From Amycolatopsis thermoflava N1165 (lineage in GTDB: Bacteria > Actinomycetota > Actinomycetes > Mycobacteriales > Pseudonocardiaceae): a DNA stretch of 64,000 bases. The translations under genes were made by a program, and so were the position numbers. Below the pieces are notes generated by a model that was not told the DNA's origin, did no database searches, and worked only from the letters and a program-made list of their open reading frames with translations. Each line of letters begins with the position of its first letter. Positions within the stretch are counted from its first letter, which is position 1. Positions 1 to 8,638 of the stretch are shown here, one piece after another. The stretch is taken from the NCBI RefSeq assembly GCF_000473265.1, contig NZ_KI421511.1:919731-983730 (forward strand), written 5' to 3'.

Positions 1-593
1 GGCTCCGGCCCGCAGCAGTAGACCGCCGTGTCCGGCCGTGGCTCGCCGAGGAACGCGGCGAGGTCGAGCAGTCCGGTCTCGTCCTGCGGGCGGATGCTCA
101 CCCGGTCGCCGAGCGCCGCCAGTTCGTCGCGGAACGCCATCGACCCGCGCGTCCGCCCGCCGTAGAGCAGGCGCCAGTTCGCGCCGGCGCGTTCGGCCTC
201 GCGGATCATCGGAACCAGTGGTGTGATGCCGATGCCGCCGCCGATGAACAGGTAGTTCGCGGCCGGCGCGAGCTCGAAGTGGTTGCGCGGCCCGCGAACC
301 CCGATCTGCGTGCCCTCGGTGAGGTGCTCATGGGCGAACGCGGACCCGCCGCGGCTGTCCGGCTCGCGCAGGATGGCGACCTGCCACGTGCCGGTGTCGT
401 CCGGGTCGCCGCACAGCGAGTACTGCCGGACGAGGTCCTCGCCGAACTGCAGGTCGATGTGCGACCCCGGGGTCCACGTCGGCAACGCCGCGCCGCCGGG
501 GTCGGTCAGGTGGAGGCGGACGACGCCTTCGGCAAGCGTCTCCTTGCGGCTCACCAGGAGCTTCAGGTCCACCTCGTCGTGTGTGCTCTGCAC
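1..593 (-). CDS. PDR/VanB-family ferredoxin reductase, C-terminus cut off by window edge
   Basis: Reading the minus strand from a GTG at 593 gives an open frame to the window edge (about 197 residues). GGAGG lies five bases before the start. Visible are an N-terminal flavin-binding beta-barrel with RQYSLCG (the RxYS flavin motif), then a pyridine-nucleotide domain with FIGGGIGITPL and YCCGPE. This is the FMN/NADH half of phthalate-dioxygenase-reductase or VanB proteins, which pass electrons from NAD(P)H to a Rieske oxygenase or P450. The C-terminal plant-type 2Fe-2S domain would lie outside the window. It is divergent from the aldehyde dehydrogenase operon and shares an AT-rich intergenic region with it, so co-regulation with the P450 genes is plausible (inference). 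Confidence 0.85.
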   Translation of the reverse strand, partial: MQSTHDEVDLKLLVSRKETLAEGVVRLHLTDPGGAALPTWTPGSHIDLQFGEDLVRQYSLCGDPDDTGTWQVAILREPDSRGGSAFAHEHLTEGTQIGVRGPRNHFELAPAANYLFIGGGIGITPLVPMIREAERAGANWRLLYGGRTRGSMAFRDELAALGDRVSIRPQDETGLLDLAAFLGEPRPDTAVYCCGPE

Positions 594-636
594 TGGATCC
601 TCCGCCGATCGACAGTCCTGCGGGCACCTTAATCCT

Positions 637-696
637 TGCAATCTTATACGTCTATAGCAGCTCGGTCGAATACTTCTAATCCTTGATAAGATTGCA
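637..696. promoter_or_regulatory. Divergent promoter region: 11-bp inverted repeat plus GntR-type box
   Basis: TGCAATCTTAT (637-647) is matched exactly by ATAAGATTGCA (686-696), separated by 38 bases, within an AT-rich island between two divergent GC-rich genes. The right part overlaps ATCCTTGATAAGAT (679-692), which resembles boxes at 19142, 22951, 24335 and 27356. Arms about 49 bp apart could allow two protein dimers to bridge both promoters. The operator role is inferred. Confidence 0.5.
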
Positions 697-747
697 TAGT
701 TGTGTCAGGATCGGGCACCGAGTCGACGAGGACGAAGGGAAACGCCC

Positions 748-2250
748 GTGGATGTGCTCAACTTCGTGAGCAACTCGTGGACCCCGGCGCAGGCCGGCCG
801 GACCACACCGTTCTTCGATCCGTCCACCGGGTTGCGGCTGGGCGAGCTGGCCGACAGCTCCACCGGGGACGTCGACGCCGCGGTCGCCGCGGCCGTCGAA
901 GCCGGGCGGACCTGGCGCGAGACGCCGCTGGCCGAGCGGGTCGCGCTGATGCACCGCGCCGCCGACATCGTCGACCGGCGCGCCGAGGAGTTCACCGGGC
1001 TGCTCGCCGCGGACACCGGGTGCGCGGTCCGGATGTCGGCCGCCCTGCAGGTCGCCGGCACCGCGATGCTGTTCCGGGAGTGGCCCAAGCTGGCGCCCTA
1101 CCTCGAACGCCCCGCGGCCGCACCGATCGACGCGTCGGTGTTCCTCGGCCAGTGGGAGGTGCACCGCGAACCGCTCGGCGTGATCGCCGCGCTGACCCCG
1201 TTCAACGTGCCGATGTACGTGGTGGGGCAGAAGGCGATCCCGGCACTGCTGGCAGGCAACACGGTGGTCGTGAAGCCCTCGCCCCTGGCGCCGGTCGGGG
1301 CGCGGTTGTTCGCCGAGGTGATGGCCGAGGCCGGCCTGCCCGCCGGGGCGCTGAACATCGTCAACGGCGGGGTGACGCCGTCGCAGCACCTTGTCGCGCA
1401 CCCGGACGTCGCCGGGATCTCGTTCACCGGCAGCACCGAGACCGGCAGCAAGGTCATGGCCACCGCGGCCGCCTCCCTCAAGCGCCTCCAGCTGGAGCTG
1501 GGCGGCAAGTCGCCCGCGGTGATCCTGGAGGACGCCGACTTCGAGCTCGCCCTGCCCGGCGCGGTGTTCGGCTCCGTGCTGCACGCCGGCCAGATCTGCG
1601 TCGCGACCAGCAGGCTGATCGTGCCGCGCAGCCGCTACGACGAGGCCTGCGACCGCCTGGCCGCGCTGGTCGGCGCGCTGCGCGTCGGACCGGCCACGGA
1701 CCCGGACACCGACGTCGGCCCGGTCGTGTCGGCCGCCTCCGCCAAGCGAGTGCACGACATGATCGCCCGGGCGCAGGACCAGGGCGCGAAGATCGCAGGA
1801 CGGGCGCGGACGCTGGGCGAGCTGCCCGAGGGCGGCTACTACGTGGTGCCGACGGTGTTGCGCGACGTCACCTCCGACATGGAGATCGCCCAGGAGGAGA
1901 CCTTCGGCCCGGTGATCACCGTGCTGGCCGCGGATTCGGTCGATCACGCCGTGGAGATCGCGAACTCCACCCGCTACGGGCTGGCGGCCTCGGTGTGGGG
2001 CTCCGACCTCGTCGCGGCGCGCGCGATCGGCGCCCGGATCGAGTCGGGCACCGTCTGGATCAACGAGTACGGCATGGCGAGCGTGCCGGACTCGCCGATG
2101 CAGGGCTGGAAGGCCAGCGGCATCGGCGCCCAGTACGGCACCGCCGCCCTGGACGACCTGACCCGCACCAAGAGTTTCTACACAGCACTGGACCCCGACC
2201 CGGCGCGGCGGCCCTACGGGCTGCTCGGCGCGCAGTGGACCCGCAACTGA
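748..2250 (+). CDS. NAD(P)-dependent aldehyde dehydrogenase
   Basis: A 500-residue protein of normal length for the ALDH superfamily, oxidising an aldehyde to a carboxylate. The general-base Glu250 is in LELGGKSP and the nucleophile Cys284 in GQICVATSR; TPFNVP and FTGSTETG are the usual cofactor and Rossmann segments. The GTG at 748 follows a purine-rich GAAGGGA. A frame-open start at 700 is less likely because it adds 16 residues with no similarity to the family. First gene of a long operon; an SDR starts 23 bases downstream, suggesting consecutive alcohol and aldehyde oxidation after P450 hydroxylation (inference). The substrate is not readable from sequence. Confidence 0.9.
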   Translation: MDVLNFVSNSWTPAQAGRTTPFFDPSTGLRLGELADSSTGDVDAAVAAAVEAGRTWRETPLAERVALMHRAADIVDRRAEEFTGLLAADTGCAVRMSAALQVAGTAMLFREWPKLAPYLERPAAAPIDASVFLGQWEVHREPLGVIAALTPFNVPMYVVGQKAIPALLAGNTVVVKPSPLAPVGARLFAEVMAEAGLPAGALNIVNGGVTPSQHLVAHPDVAGISFTGSTETGSKVMATAAASLKRLQLELGGKSPAVILEDADFELALPGAVFGSVLHAGQICVATSRLIVPRSRYDEACDRLAALVGALRVGPATDPDTDVGPVVSAASAKRVHDMIARAQDQGAKIAGRARTLGELPEGGYYVVPTVLRDVTSDMEIAQEETFGPVITVLAADSVDHAVEIANSTRYGLAASVWGSDLVAARAIGARIESGTVWINEYGMASVPDSPMQGWKASGIGAQYGTAALDDLTRTKSFYTALDPDPARRPYGLLGAQWTRN

Positions 2251-2273
2251 GAACTCCAGGAAGGACAGCAACG

Positions 2274-3167
2274 ATGCGTCTGGCGAACAAGGTGGCGATG
2301 ATCACCGGTGCGGGCTCCGGCCTCGGCCGGGTCTCGGCTCAGCTCTTCGCGCAGGAGGGGGCGAAGGTCGTCGTCACCGACATCCAGGAGTCCCGGGCGA
2401 AGGAGACGGTCGCGCTGGTGACGGAGGCCGGCGGGGACGCGATCGCGGTCAAGGCCGACGTCACCGTCGAGTCCGAAGTGGAAGCCGCGGTCAACGCTAC
2501 CGTCGAGCAGTACGGGAAGCTCGACGTGATGTTCGCGAACGCGGGCATCCCGGCGAAGGGCTTCGGGCTCACCCCGTTCGAGGACATCACCGAACAGGAG
2601 TGGGACGAGACCCACGACGTCGTGCTCAAGGGCGTGTTCTTCGCCGTCAAGCACGCCGTGCGCGCGATGAAGAACAACCCGGACGGCCCGGCGGGCAGCT
2701 CGATCATCTGCACCTCCTCGGCGGCCTCGCTGGTCGGCTACCCCGGCTTCCCGCAGTACGGTGCGGCCAAGGGCGGCATCAACGCGCTGGTCCGCATCTG
2801 CGCGGCGTGGGAGATCGGCAAATACGGGATCCGGATCAACGCGATCTGCCCGACGCACGGCATGTCGGCGAACTTCATCCTGCCGCCGGAGGCGCCGGTG
2901 CTGGGCAAGTCGCACGAGGAGATGGCGCCGGAGTGGATCCCGGAGCACTCGCCGATCCCGCTCAAGCTGCCGCGCCCGCCGCGGATCCTGGACAACGCCT
3001 ATCCCGCGCTGTTCCTGGCCTCCGACGAGTCGATGTACATGTCGGGCGTGAGCATCCCGGTGACCGACGGCGGCACGCTCGCCCAAGTCGCGATCCCGTT
3101 CGGCGACAACTGGCGGGAAACGATGACCGAACAGGCGGCCAAGGGCATCATGGGCGAAGGGCAGTGA
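2274..3167 (+). CDS. Short-chain dehydrogenase/reductase
   Basis: A 297-residue classical SDR: TGAGSGLG cofactor motif at residues 11-18, NAG motif at 89-91, and catalytic Ser149, Tyr162 and Lys166 (YGAAK). It is longer than the usual 250 residues because of a substrate-loop extension around residues 190-230 rich in Pro and Glu. Such enzymes oxidise a secondary alcohol or reduce a ketone with NAD(P)(H). The ATG has AGGAAGGA about ten bases upstream. It lies between an aldehyde dehydrogenase and a P450, so the likely substrate is the hydroxylated product or an intermediate of the same pathway (inference). Confidence 0.88.
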   Translation: MRLANKVAMITGAGSGLGRVSAQLFAQEGAKVVVTDIQESRAKETVALVTEAGGDAIAVKADVTVESEVEAAVNATVEQYGKLDVMFANAGIPAKGFGLTPFEDITEQEWDETHDVVLKGVFFAVKHAVRAMKNNPDGPAGSSIICTSSAASLVGYPGFPQYGAAKGGINALVRICAAWEIGKYGIRINAICPTHGMSANFILPPEAPVLGKSHEEMAPEWIPEHSPIPLKLPRPPRILDNAYPALFLASDESMYMSGVSIPVTDGGTLAQVAIPFGDNWRETMTEQAAKGIMGEGQ

Positions 3168-3172
3168 CCACA

Positions 3173-4405
3173 ATGGACAAGACCATCGAGCAGCTGCGCG
3201 AGCAGCACCGCCGCGACTACGACGTCTACGCGCAGACCACCATCGCCGAGCACCTGGCCGAACTGGCCGACCGCCGGGAGAAGTGCCCGGTGAGCTTCTC
3301 CGCCGACGGCGGCTTCTGGGTGCTCTCCAGCTACGACGACATGAGCAGCGTGCTGCGGCGCAACAACCGCGGCTTCATCAGCTTCCCCAACATGCCCGAC
3401 GGTTCGCAGGCGTTCGGGCAGAAGCGGATGATCCCGCTGGAGATCGACGGCTCGCTGCACCGGCAGTACCGCCAGATCCTCGAACCGTTCTTCTCCCCGG
3501 ACGCGGTCGCCAAGCTGGAGCCGCGGATCCGGCGGGTGGCCAACGACCTGATCGACAACTTCATCGAGAGGGGCCGCTGCGACTTCGATCCCGAGTTCGC
3601 CTTCCCATACCCGGGCACCACGTTCATGGCGCTGATGGGCTGGCCGCTCGAGGACGCGGCGAAGCTCACCAAGTGGGTCGACATCTTCCTGCACGGCATC
3701 CCCGGCGCGCCGCAGGAGGAGACCGACAAGGCCCGCGCCGAGGCGAGCGCAGGCGTGCACGGCTACGTCATGGAGCTGATCGAGAAACGCAGGACCAACC
3801 GGACCGACGACATCACCAGTCACCTGCTGGAAGCGGAGATCGACGGCGCGCCGATCCCGTTGGAAGACCTGTTCGACCTGTTCCTGGTCATGATGCTGGC
3901 CGGGCTGGACACGGTGCAGAGCGTGCTCGGCCAGAGCATGGCCTACCTCGGCCGCAACCCGGACAAGTGGGCGGAGATGTTCTCCTCGCCGGAGAAGCTG
4001 GAGCCGGCGGTGGAGGAGCTGCTGCGGTGGTCCTCACCCGCTGTGCCGACCCGCAATGTCGCCGCCGAATCGGCGAAGGTGGGCGACCTGGAGCTGCCGA
4101 AGGGGGAGCGGGTGCACTGCCCGCTCGGCGCGGCCAACCGCGACCCGAAGTACTTCGAGGACCCGGACGAGGTCAAGTTCGACCGGCCGCCCAAGCCGCA
4201 CCTCACGTTCGGGCTCGGCGCGCACCGCTGCATCGGCGTCCACCTTGCCCGGCTCGAGCTGAAGATCGCCTTCACCGAGCTGCACCGGCGGATCCCGGAG
4301 TTCCGGCTGGCCGACGGCGTGGAGATCACGGAGCACCTCGGGCTGACCTGGGGCGTGGAGAACGTCGAGCTGGTCTTCGAGCCGGGCCGCCGGGAAAACG
4401 CCTGA
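3173..4405 (+). CDS. Cytochrome P450
   Basis: A 410-residue soluble bacterial P450. The I-helix has the standard AGLDT (243-247, acid Asp246, Thr247), ExxR is Glu282-Arg285, and the haem loop is FGLGAHRCIG with Cys353. It should hydroxylate a pathway substrate with electrons from a ferredoxin and reductase; candidate reductases are the FprB-like protein at 24391 and the PDR protein at the left edge. No separate small ferredoxin gene is visible. A GTG nine bases upstream (3164) is an alternative start; GAAGGG lies about 11 bases before the ATG and only 2 before the GTG, so the ATG is preferred weakly. A second, atypical P450 is at 23051. Confidence 0.92.
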   Translation: MDKTIEQLREQHRRDYDVYAQTTIAEHLAELADRREKCPVSFSADGGFWVLSSYDDMSSVLRRNNRGFISFPNMPDGSQAFGQKRMIPLEIDGSLHRQYRQILEPFFSPDAVAKLEPRIRRVANDLIDNFIERGRCDFDPEFAFPYPGTTFMALMGWPLEDAAKLTKWVDIFLHGIPGAPQEETDKARAEASAGVHGYVMELIEKRRTNRTDDITSHLLEAEIDGAPIPLEDLFDLFLVMMLAGLDTVQSVLGQSMAYLGRNPDKWAEMFSSPEKLEPAVEELLRWSSPAVPTRNVAAESAKVGDLELPKGERVHCPLGAANRDPKYFEDPDEVKFDRPPKPHLTFGLGAHRCIGVHLARLELKIAFTELHRRIPEFRLADGVEITEHLGLTWGVENVELVFEPGRRENA

Positions 4406-4428
4406 TCTCTTCGAAAGGTACGCACATC

Positions 4429-5199
4429 ATGGGAGTCCTGTACGAGGCCGATCCGCGCACGCACGTCGCGCTGATCACCATCGACCGCCCGGAGGCCCGC
4501 AACGCCGTCAACGGCGAGGTGGCCGCGGGGATCGAGGAGGCACTCGACCGGATCGAGGCGGACGACGACATCTGGGTATCGATCCTCACCGGCACGCCAC
4601 CGGTGTTCTCGGCGGGCGCCGACCTGAAGGTGGTAGGCGCAGGCAAGGACCGGGAGATGCGGACCCGCAAGGGCGGCTTCGCCGGCCTGATCCGCCGGGA
4701 GCGGACCAAGCCGTTGATCGCCGCTGTCGACGGGCCCGCGCTCGCCGGCGGCACCGAGATCATCCTGGCGTGCGATCTGGTCGTGGCCTCCACGGCGGCC
4801 ACCTTCGGGCTGCCCGAGGTGCGCCGGGCGCTGGTCGCCGGCGGTGGCGGGCTGTTCCGGCTGGGCCGGAAGATCCCGATCACCATCGCGATGGAATGGG
4901 CGCTCACCGGCGAGGCCTACTCCGCGACCAGGGCGTACGAACTGGGCCTGGTCAACGAGCTGTGCGAACCGGGCGAAGCGGTGGCGGTGGCGCGCAAGCT
5001 CGCCGAGCGGATCACCGTCAACGCGCCACTGGCCGTGCAGTACTCCCGTCAGGTCGTGCTCACCGCCACCTCGCTGCCGGACAGCGAGGCCTGGCAGATC
5101 TCGAACGAGGCGACCCGGAAGGTCGGCAAGACCAACGACGTCAAGGAAGGCGTCCGGGCCTTCATCGAGAAGCGCCCGCCGAAGTGGACGGCCTCATGA
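4429..5199 (+). CDS. Enoyl-CoA hydratase/isomerase (crotonase)
   Basis: A 256-residue crotonase-fold protein. FSAGADLK and GPALAGGTE are the two oxyanion-hole segments, and LPEVRRAL carries the Glu matching the first catalytic Glu of rat enoyl-CoA hydratase. It should hydrate a 2-enoyl-CoA or isomerise a double bond in a ring or side-chain CoA ester. GAAAGG about ten bases before the ATG is the ribosome site. Its stop overlaps the next start (ATGA), so translation is coupled to the thiolase-like gene. Confidence 0.88.
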   Translation: MGVLYEADPRTHVALITIDRPEARNAVNGEVAAGIEEALDRIEADDDIWVSILTGTPPVFSAGADLKVVGAGKDREMRTRKGGFAGLIRRERTKPLIAAVDGPALAGGTEIILACDLVVASTAATFGLPEVRRALVAGGGGLFRLGRKIPITIAMEWALTGEAYSATRAYELGLVNELCEPGEAVAVARKLAERITVNAPLAVQYSRQVVLTATSLPDSEAWQISNEATRKVGKTNDVKEGVRAFIEKRPPKWTAS

Positions 5200-6683
5200 G
5201 CGCCCGGGACGTGGTGATCATCGGCGTCGGCCAGCTCCGCAACAACCGGGAGCGCGACCTGGCCCAGGCCGCCGAACCGCTCGACCTGATCGAGCGGGCC
5301 GCCCGTGCGAGTGCGGACGACGCCGGGATCGGCGCGGACCACCTCGCCCGGGTGGACGCGGTCGCGGCGGTGCAGATCATGTCGTGGTCCTACGCCGACG
5401 ACGCGAAGGCGGTCGCCGACCGGCTCGGCGCCACCGGGGCGCGGTGTGTCACCTCCGGTGCCGGCGGGCACCAGCCGGTCGAGATGCTCACGCGCCTCGC
5501 CGAGCAGGTGGCCGCCGGGGAAGCCGACCTCGCTCTGCTGTGCGGCGGGGAGGCGCAGTCCTCGCTGGAGCTGTTCCAGCGGGCGGAGGCCGACATCCCG
5601 TGGTCGCGCGAGCCGGGCGGTCCGGGCAAGTTCAGCCGGGACGTCGGCGGCACCGAGCGGATGTGGGACCTGGGGCTGGTCGGGCCGATCCGGATCTACC
5701 CGCTGTTCGAGAACCGGCTGCGGTACGAGCTGGGCCAGTCCTTCGCGCAGGCGCAGGAGTGGTCGGCCCGGATGTACTCGGAGTTCAGCGCGGTCGCGGC
5801 ACGCAACGACGCGGCGTGGCACCCCACGCCGCGCACGCCGGACGAGATCGCGACGGTGGGCCCGAAGAACCGGATGATCTGCTTCCCGTACCCGCTGCTG
5901 ATGAACGCCACCGCGAAGGTCGACCAGGCCGCGGCGATCCTCGTCGCCAGCGCCGAGGAGGCGGACCGGCTGGGCGTGCCGGAATCCAAGCGCATCCATC
6001 TGTGGTCGGCCGCCTCCGACCGCGACTGCGAGGACGTGCTGGAACGGCCGGCCTTCGGGGCCTCGGCCGGCCTGGCGAAGGCCCTCGACCAGGCGCTGGA
6101 CGGCGCCGGGCTCGCCGCGGGCGACGTGGACGTGCTGGACCTGTACAGCTGCTTCCCGGTGGTGCCCAAGCTCGCCGCGCTGCACCTTAAGGTCACGGAC
6201 CGGCCGTTGTCGGCGACGGGCGGGCTGACGTCCTTCGGCGGGGCGCACAACAACTACTCCTCGCACGCGCTGGTCGCGGTGACCCGCGAGCTGCGCCGGA
6301 CCGGCGGCACCGGCCTGGTGTACGCCAACGGCGAGTACGTCACCCGGCACTCCGTCGTCGTGCTGTCCGGCCGGGCCCGGCCCGAAGGTTTCGTGTCCGC
6401 GGCGGCCACCGGGGAGCCCGAGACGGTCACGGTGGTCGACGACTACACCGGCGAAGCCGTGGTGGAGACGTTCACCGTCGAGTACGACCGGGAGGCCAAT
6501 CCCGCGCGCGGGTACGTCGTGGCCAGCCTGCCCGGCGGCCGCCGGACCGGGGTACGCGTGTCCAAGAAGGACACCTACACGCTGGGCGAGCTGGTCCGCG
6601 AAGACACCGAACCCATCGGGCGAAGGGGCCGGATCACCGAATCGGGCGGCCGCCGCACCTTCGCCCTGGAGGGATCCGCATGA
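5196..6683 (+). CDS. Thiolase-like acetyl-CoA acetyltransferase family protein with C-terminal extension
   Basis: A 495-residue protein of the atypical thiolase (SAT/TLP-like) group. N-terminal thiolase fold starts VVIIGVGQ; YSCFPVVPK and GGLTSFGGAHNNY replace the normal NEAFA and GGAIALGHP segments, so classical Claisen chemistry is doubtful. Cys84 is near the nucleophile position, but its context (GARCVTSGAGG) is not the standard one. Residues from about 400 form an extra domain after the thiolase fold, as in proteins with the TLP-additional C-terminal domain (from memory). It overlaps both neighbours by four bases. It likely cleaves or condenses a branched or cyclic acyl-CoA; the role is uncertain. 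Confidence 0.75.
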   Translation: MSARDVVIIGVGQLRNNRERDLAQAAEPLDLIERAARASADDAGIGADHLARVDAVAAVQIMSWSYADDAKAVADRLGATGARCVTSGAGGHQPVEMLTRLAEQVAAGEADLALLCGGEAQSSLELFQRAEADIPWSREPGGPGKFSRDVGGTERMWDLGLVGPIRIYPLFENRLRYELGQSFAQAQEWSARMYSEFSAVAARNDAAWHPTPRTPDEIATVGPKNRMICFPYPLLMNATAKVDQAAAILVASAEEADRLGVPESKRIHLWSAASDRDCEDVLERPAFGASAGLAKALDQALDGAGLAAGDVDVLDLYSCFPVVPKLAALHLKVTDRPLSATGGLTSFGGAHNNYSSHALVAVTRELRRTGGTGLVYANGEYVTRHSVVVLSGRARPEGFVSAAATGEPETVTVVDDYTGEAVVETFTVEYDREANPARGYVVASLPGGRRTGVRVSKKDTYTLGELVREDTEPIGRRGRITESGGRRTFALEGSA

Positions 6684-8311
6684 CCGCCACCGTGGAAGCG
6701 CAGACCGGCACGTTCGGCTACCTCGCGCTGTGGGACGCCATCGCCGGGGTGGTGGGCGAGCGCGACTGCCTCGTGCAGAACGGGCGACGGCAGAGCTGGG
6801 CGCAAACCCGGGAGCGCACGCTCGCACTGGGCTGGTGGCTCACCGCGCGCACCGAAGGCCGTCGCGCGGGTGAGCACCAGCCGTGGGAGTCGCCCAACGA
6901 TCTCGTCGGCGTCTACGTGCGCAACCGGCCGGAGTTCCTGGAGACCGTTCTGGGCTGCTACCGCGCCCGGTGCGCCCCGTTCAACGTCAACTACCGGTAC
7001 CGCGCCGCCGAGCTGGCCTACCTGCTGCGTGACGCCGCCCCGGCGGTGCTGGTGTACCAGCAGGAGTTCGCGCCCGTGCTGCGCGAGGCTCTGGCCGGTC
7101 TGGCCGCGGCGCCGGTGCTGGTGTGCGTGGCCGACGACTCGGGCGAGCAGCCGGTCGCCGGGTCGGTGGACTACGAGCAGGTGATCGCCACCGCGGTGGC
7201 GCCCCCGGTGGAGCGGGTTCCCTCGGGCGACGACGTGCACGTGCTCTACACGGGCGGTACCACCGGCATGCCCAAGGGCGTGATCTGGCGCCAGCGCGAC
7301 GCGATCCCCGGCCCGTGCGGGATCACCGTCGGCTCGATCGCGCAGGCGGTCGAGGGCGCGCCCCGCCGGGAGTGGCTGCGGGCCCTGCCCGCGCCGCCGC
7401 TGATGCACGGCACCGCGCTGTGGTACGCGTTCAATGCCTGGTCCAGCGGCGGCACGGTGGTGCTGGGGGACAACCCGGTGCACTTCGACGCCGCCGAGAT
7501 GGTGGGCACGCTGCGGCGGGAGCGGATTTCGTCGCTGGCGATCGTCGGGGACGTCTTCGCGCGGCCGTTGCTCGACGCGCTGGCCGCCACGCCGGAGCCG
7601 CCGGAGCACCTGCGGTTCGTGTTCTCCAGCGGCGCGGTGCTCTCACAGCGGTCGTGGGCCGGGTTCCGCGAGCGCTTCCCGCGAGCGACGATCATCAACG
7701 CGCTCGGCTCGTCCGAGACCGGCCCGCAGGCCAACCAGACCGGCGGGGACGCGACCTTCACGGCCGGCCCGAACACGTTCGTGCTCGACGAGAAGACCGG
7801 CGTCCTGCGCGACCGGACCCGGCCCGGGCAGGGCCTGCTGGCCAACGGAGGGTTCCTGCCGCGGGGCTACCTCGGCGATCCGGAGCGCACCCGCATGACG
7901 TTCCGCACCATCGGCGGCCGCTACCTGGCGGTGTCCGGCGACCGCGCGGAGATCGACGCGGACGGCGCGGTGACGTTCCTCGGCCGGGACGCCACCGTCA
8001 TCAACACCGGCGGCGAAAAGGTCTACGCCGAGGAGGTCGAGTCCGTCCTGCTGGCCCACCCCGGCGTCGCCGACGCCCTCGTGCTGGGCCGCCCCAGCGA
8101 ACGCTGGGGAAGCGAGGTGGTCGCGCTGCTGGTCGCCGACGGCAGCGACGACACCGTGTCCGATGCCGCCTTGACCGCCGCCGTGAAGGCGCAGCTGGCC
8201 GGCTACAAGGCACCCAAGACGTTCCTGCGCGTGCAGAAGATCCGGCGGTACGACAACGGAAAGCCCGACTACGCCTGGGCTCGCGCGCAACTCGAGCGAG
8301 GAGACGAATGA
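6680..8311 (+). CDS. AMP-forming acyl-CoA ligase
   Basis: A 543-residue ANL-superfamily ligase. The P-loop YTGGTTGMPKG is near residue 190, LGSSETG near 345, and the hinge region has VSGDRAEID and INTGGEKVYAEEVE; a C-terminal Lys lies in GYKAPKTF. It activates a carboxylic acid as acyl-AMP and then makes its CoA thioester, the entry step for the beta-oxidation genes around it. The start overlaps the upstream stop (ATGA). A second ligase is at 16845, so the pathway may activate two different acids, for example the parent acid and a ring-opened product (inference). Confidence 0.88.
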   Translation: MTATVEAQTGTFGYLALWDAIAGVVGERDCLVQNGRRQSWAQTRERTLALGWWLTARTEGRRAGEHQPWESPNDLVGVYVRNRPEFLETVLGCYRARCAPFNVNYRYRAAELAYLLRDAAPAVLVYQQEFAPVLREALAGLAAAPVLVCVADDSGEQPVAGSVDYEQVIATAVAPPVERVPSGDDVHVLYTGGTTGMPKGVIWRQRDAIPGPCGITVGSIAQAVEGAPRREWLRALPAPPLMHGTALWYAFNAWSSGGTVVLGDNPVHFDAAEMVGTLRRERISSLAIVGDVFARPLLDALAATPEPPEHLRFVFSSGAVLSQRSWAGFRERFPRATIINALGSSETGPQANQTGGDATFTAGPNTFVLDEKTGVLRDRTRPGQGLLANGGFLPRGYLGDPERTRMTFRTIGGRYLAVSGDRAEIDADGAVTFLGRDATVINTGGEKVYAEEVESVLLAHPGVADALVLGRPSERWGSEVVALLVADGSDDTVSDAALTAAVKAQLAGYKAPKTFLRVQKIRRYDNGKPDYAWARAQLERGDE

Positions 8312-8619
8312 TGTTGGTCAGGGTTGGCGACCGGCTGGCGAGCGCGGTGTGCGGCACGCAGGTCATCGTGGTGCGCCCGCCCCGCAAGGCGGTCACGATC
8401 ACCTGCGGCGGCGAGCCGATGCGCCCGCTCGCCGAGGCGCCCGCCAAAGGGCAGGGCACCCCGGTGGACACCGAACGCGGCACCCTGCTCGGCAAGCGCT
8501 ACATCCACCCCGAGTACGGGCTGGAACTGCTGTGCACCAAGCCCGGCGACGGAACGCTGCGGGCCGACGGCGTGATCCTCGAGATCAAGGAAGCCAAGTC
8601 GCTCCCGTCCTCGGACTGA
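8308..8619 (+). CDS. Small conserved-looking protein with three cysteines, function unknown
   Basis: A 103-residue protein not assigned to any named family. Visible are Cys15 (VCGTQVIVV), Cys33 (ITCGGEPM) and Cys76 (LLCTKPGDG), an LLGKRY segment and the C-terminal end LPSSD. The spacing (C-x17-C-x42-C) is not a rubredoxin or ferredoxin pattern. The sequence reads ATGATG, so the start may be 8308 (overlapping the ligase stop) or 8311; the ligase gene end supplies GAGGAG upstream. Its position between an acyl-CoA ligase and an aldehyde dehydrogenase, with tight coupling, implies a role in the pathway such as metal or substrate binding (guess). Confidence 0.75.
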   Translation: MMLVRVGDRLASAVCGTQVIVVRPPRKAVTITCGGEPMRPLAEAPAKGQGTPVDTERGTLLGKRYIHPEYGLELLCTKPGDGTLRADGVILEIKEAKSLPSSD

Positions 8620-8638
8620 AGCGCGGAGGGAGGGAGAC

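Noticed and set aside
676..2271. A 531-codon open frame on the minus strand
   Set aside because: It is antisense to the aldehyde dehydrogenase with all its catalytic motifs; its translation is Arg/Gly/His-rich, typical of GC-rich shadow frames.
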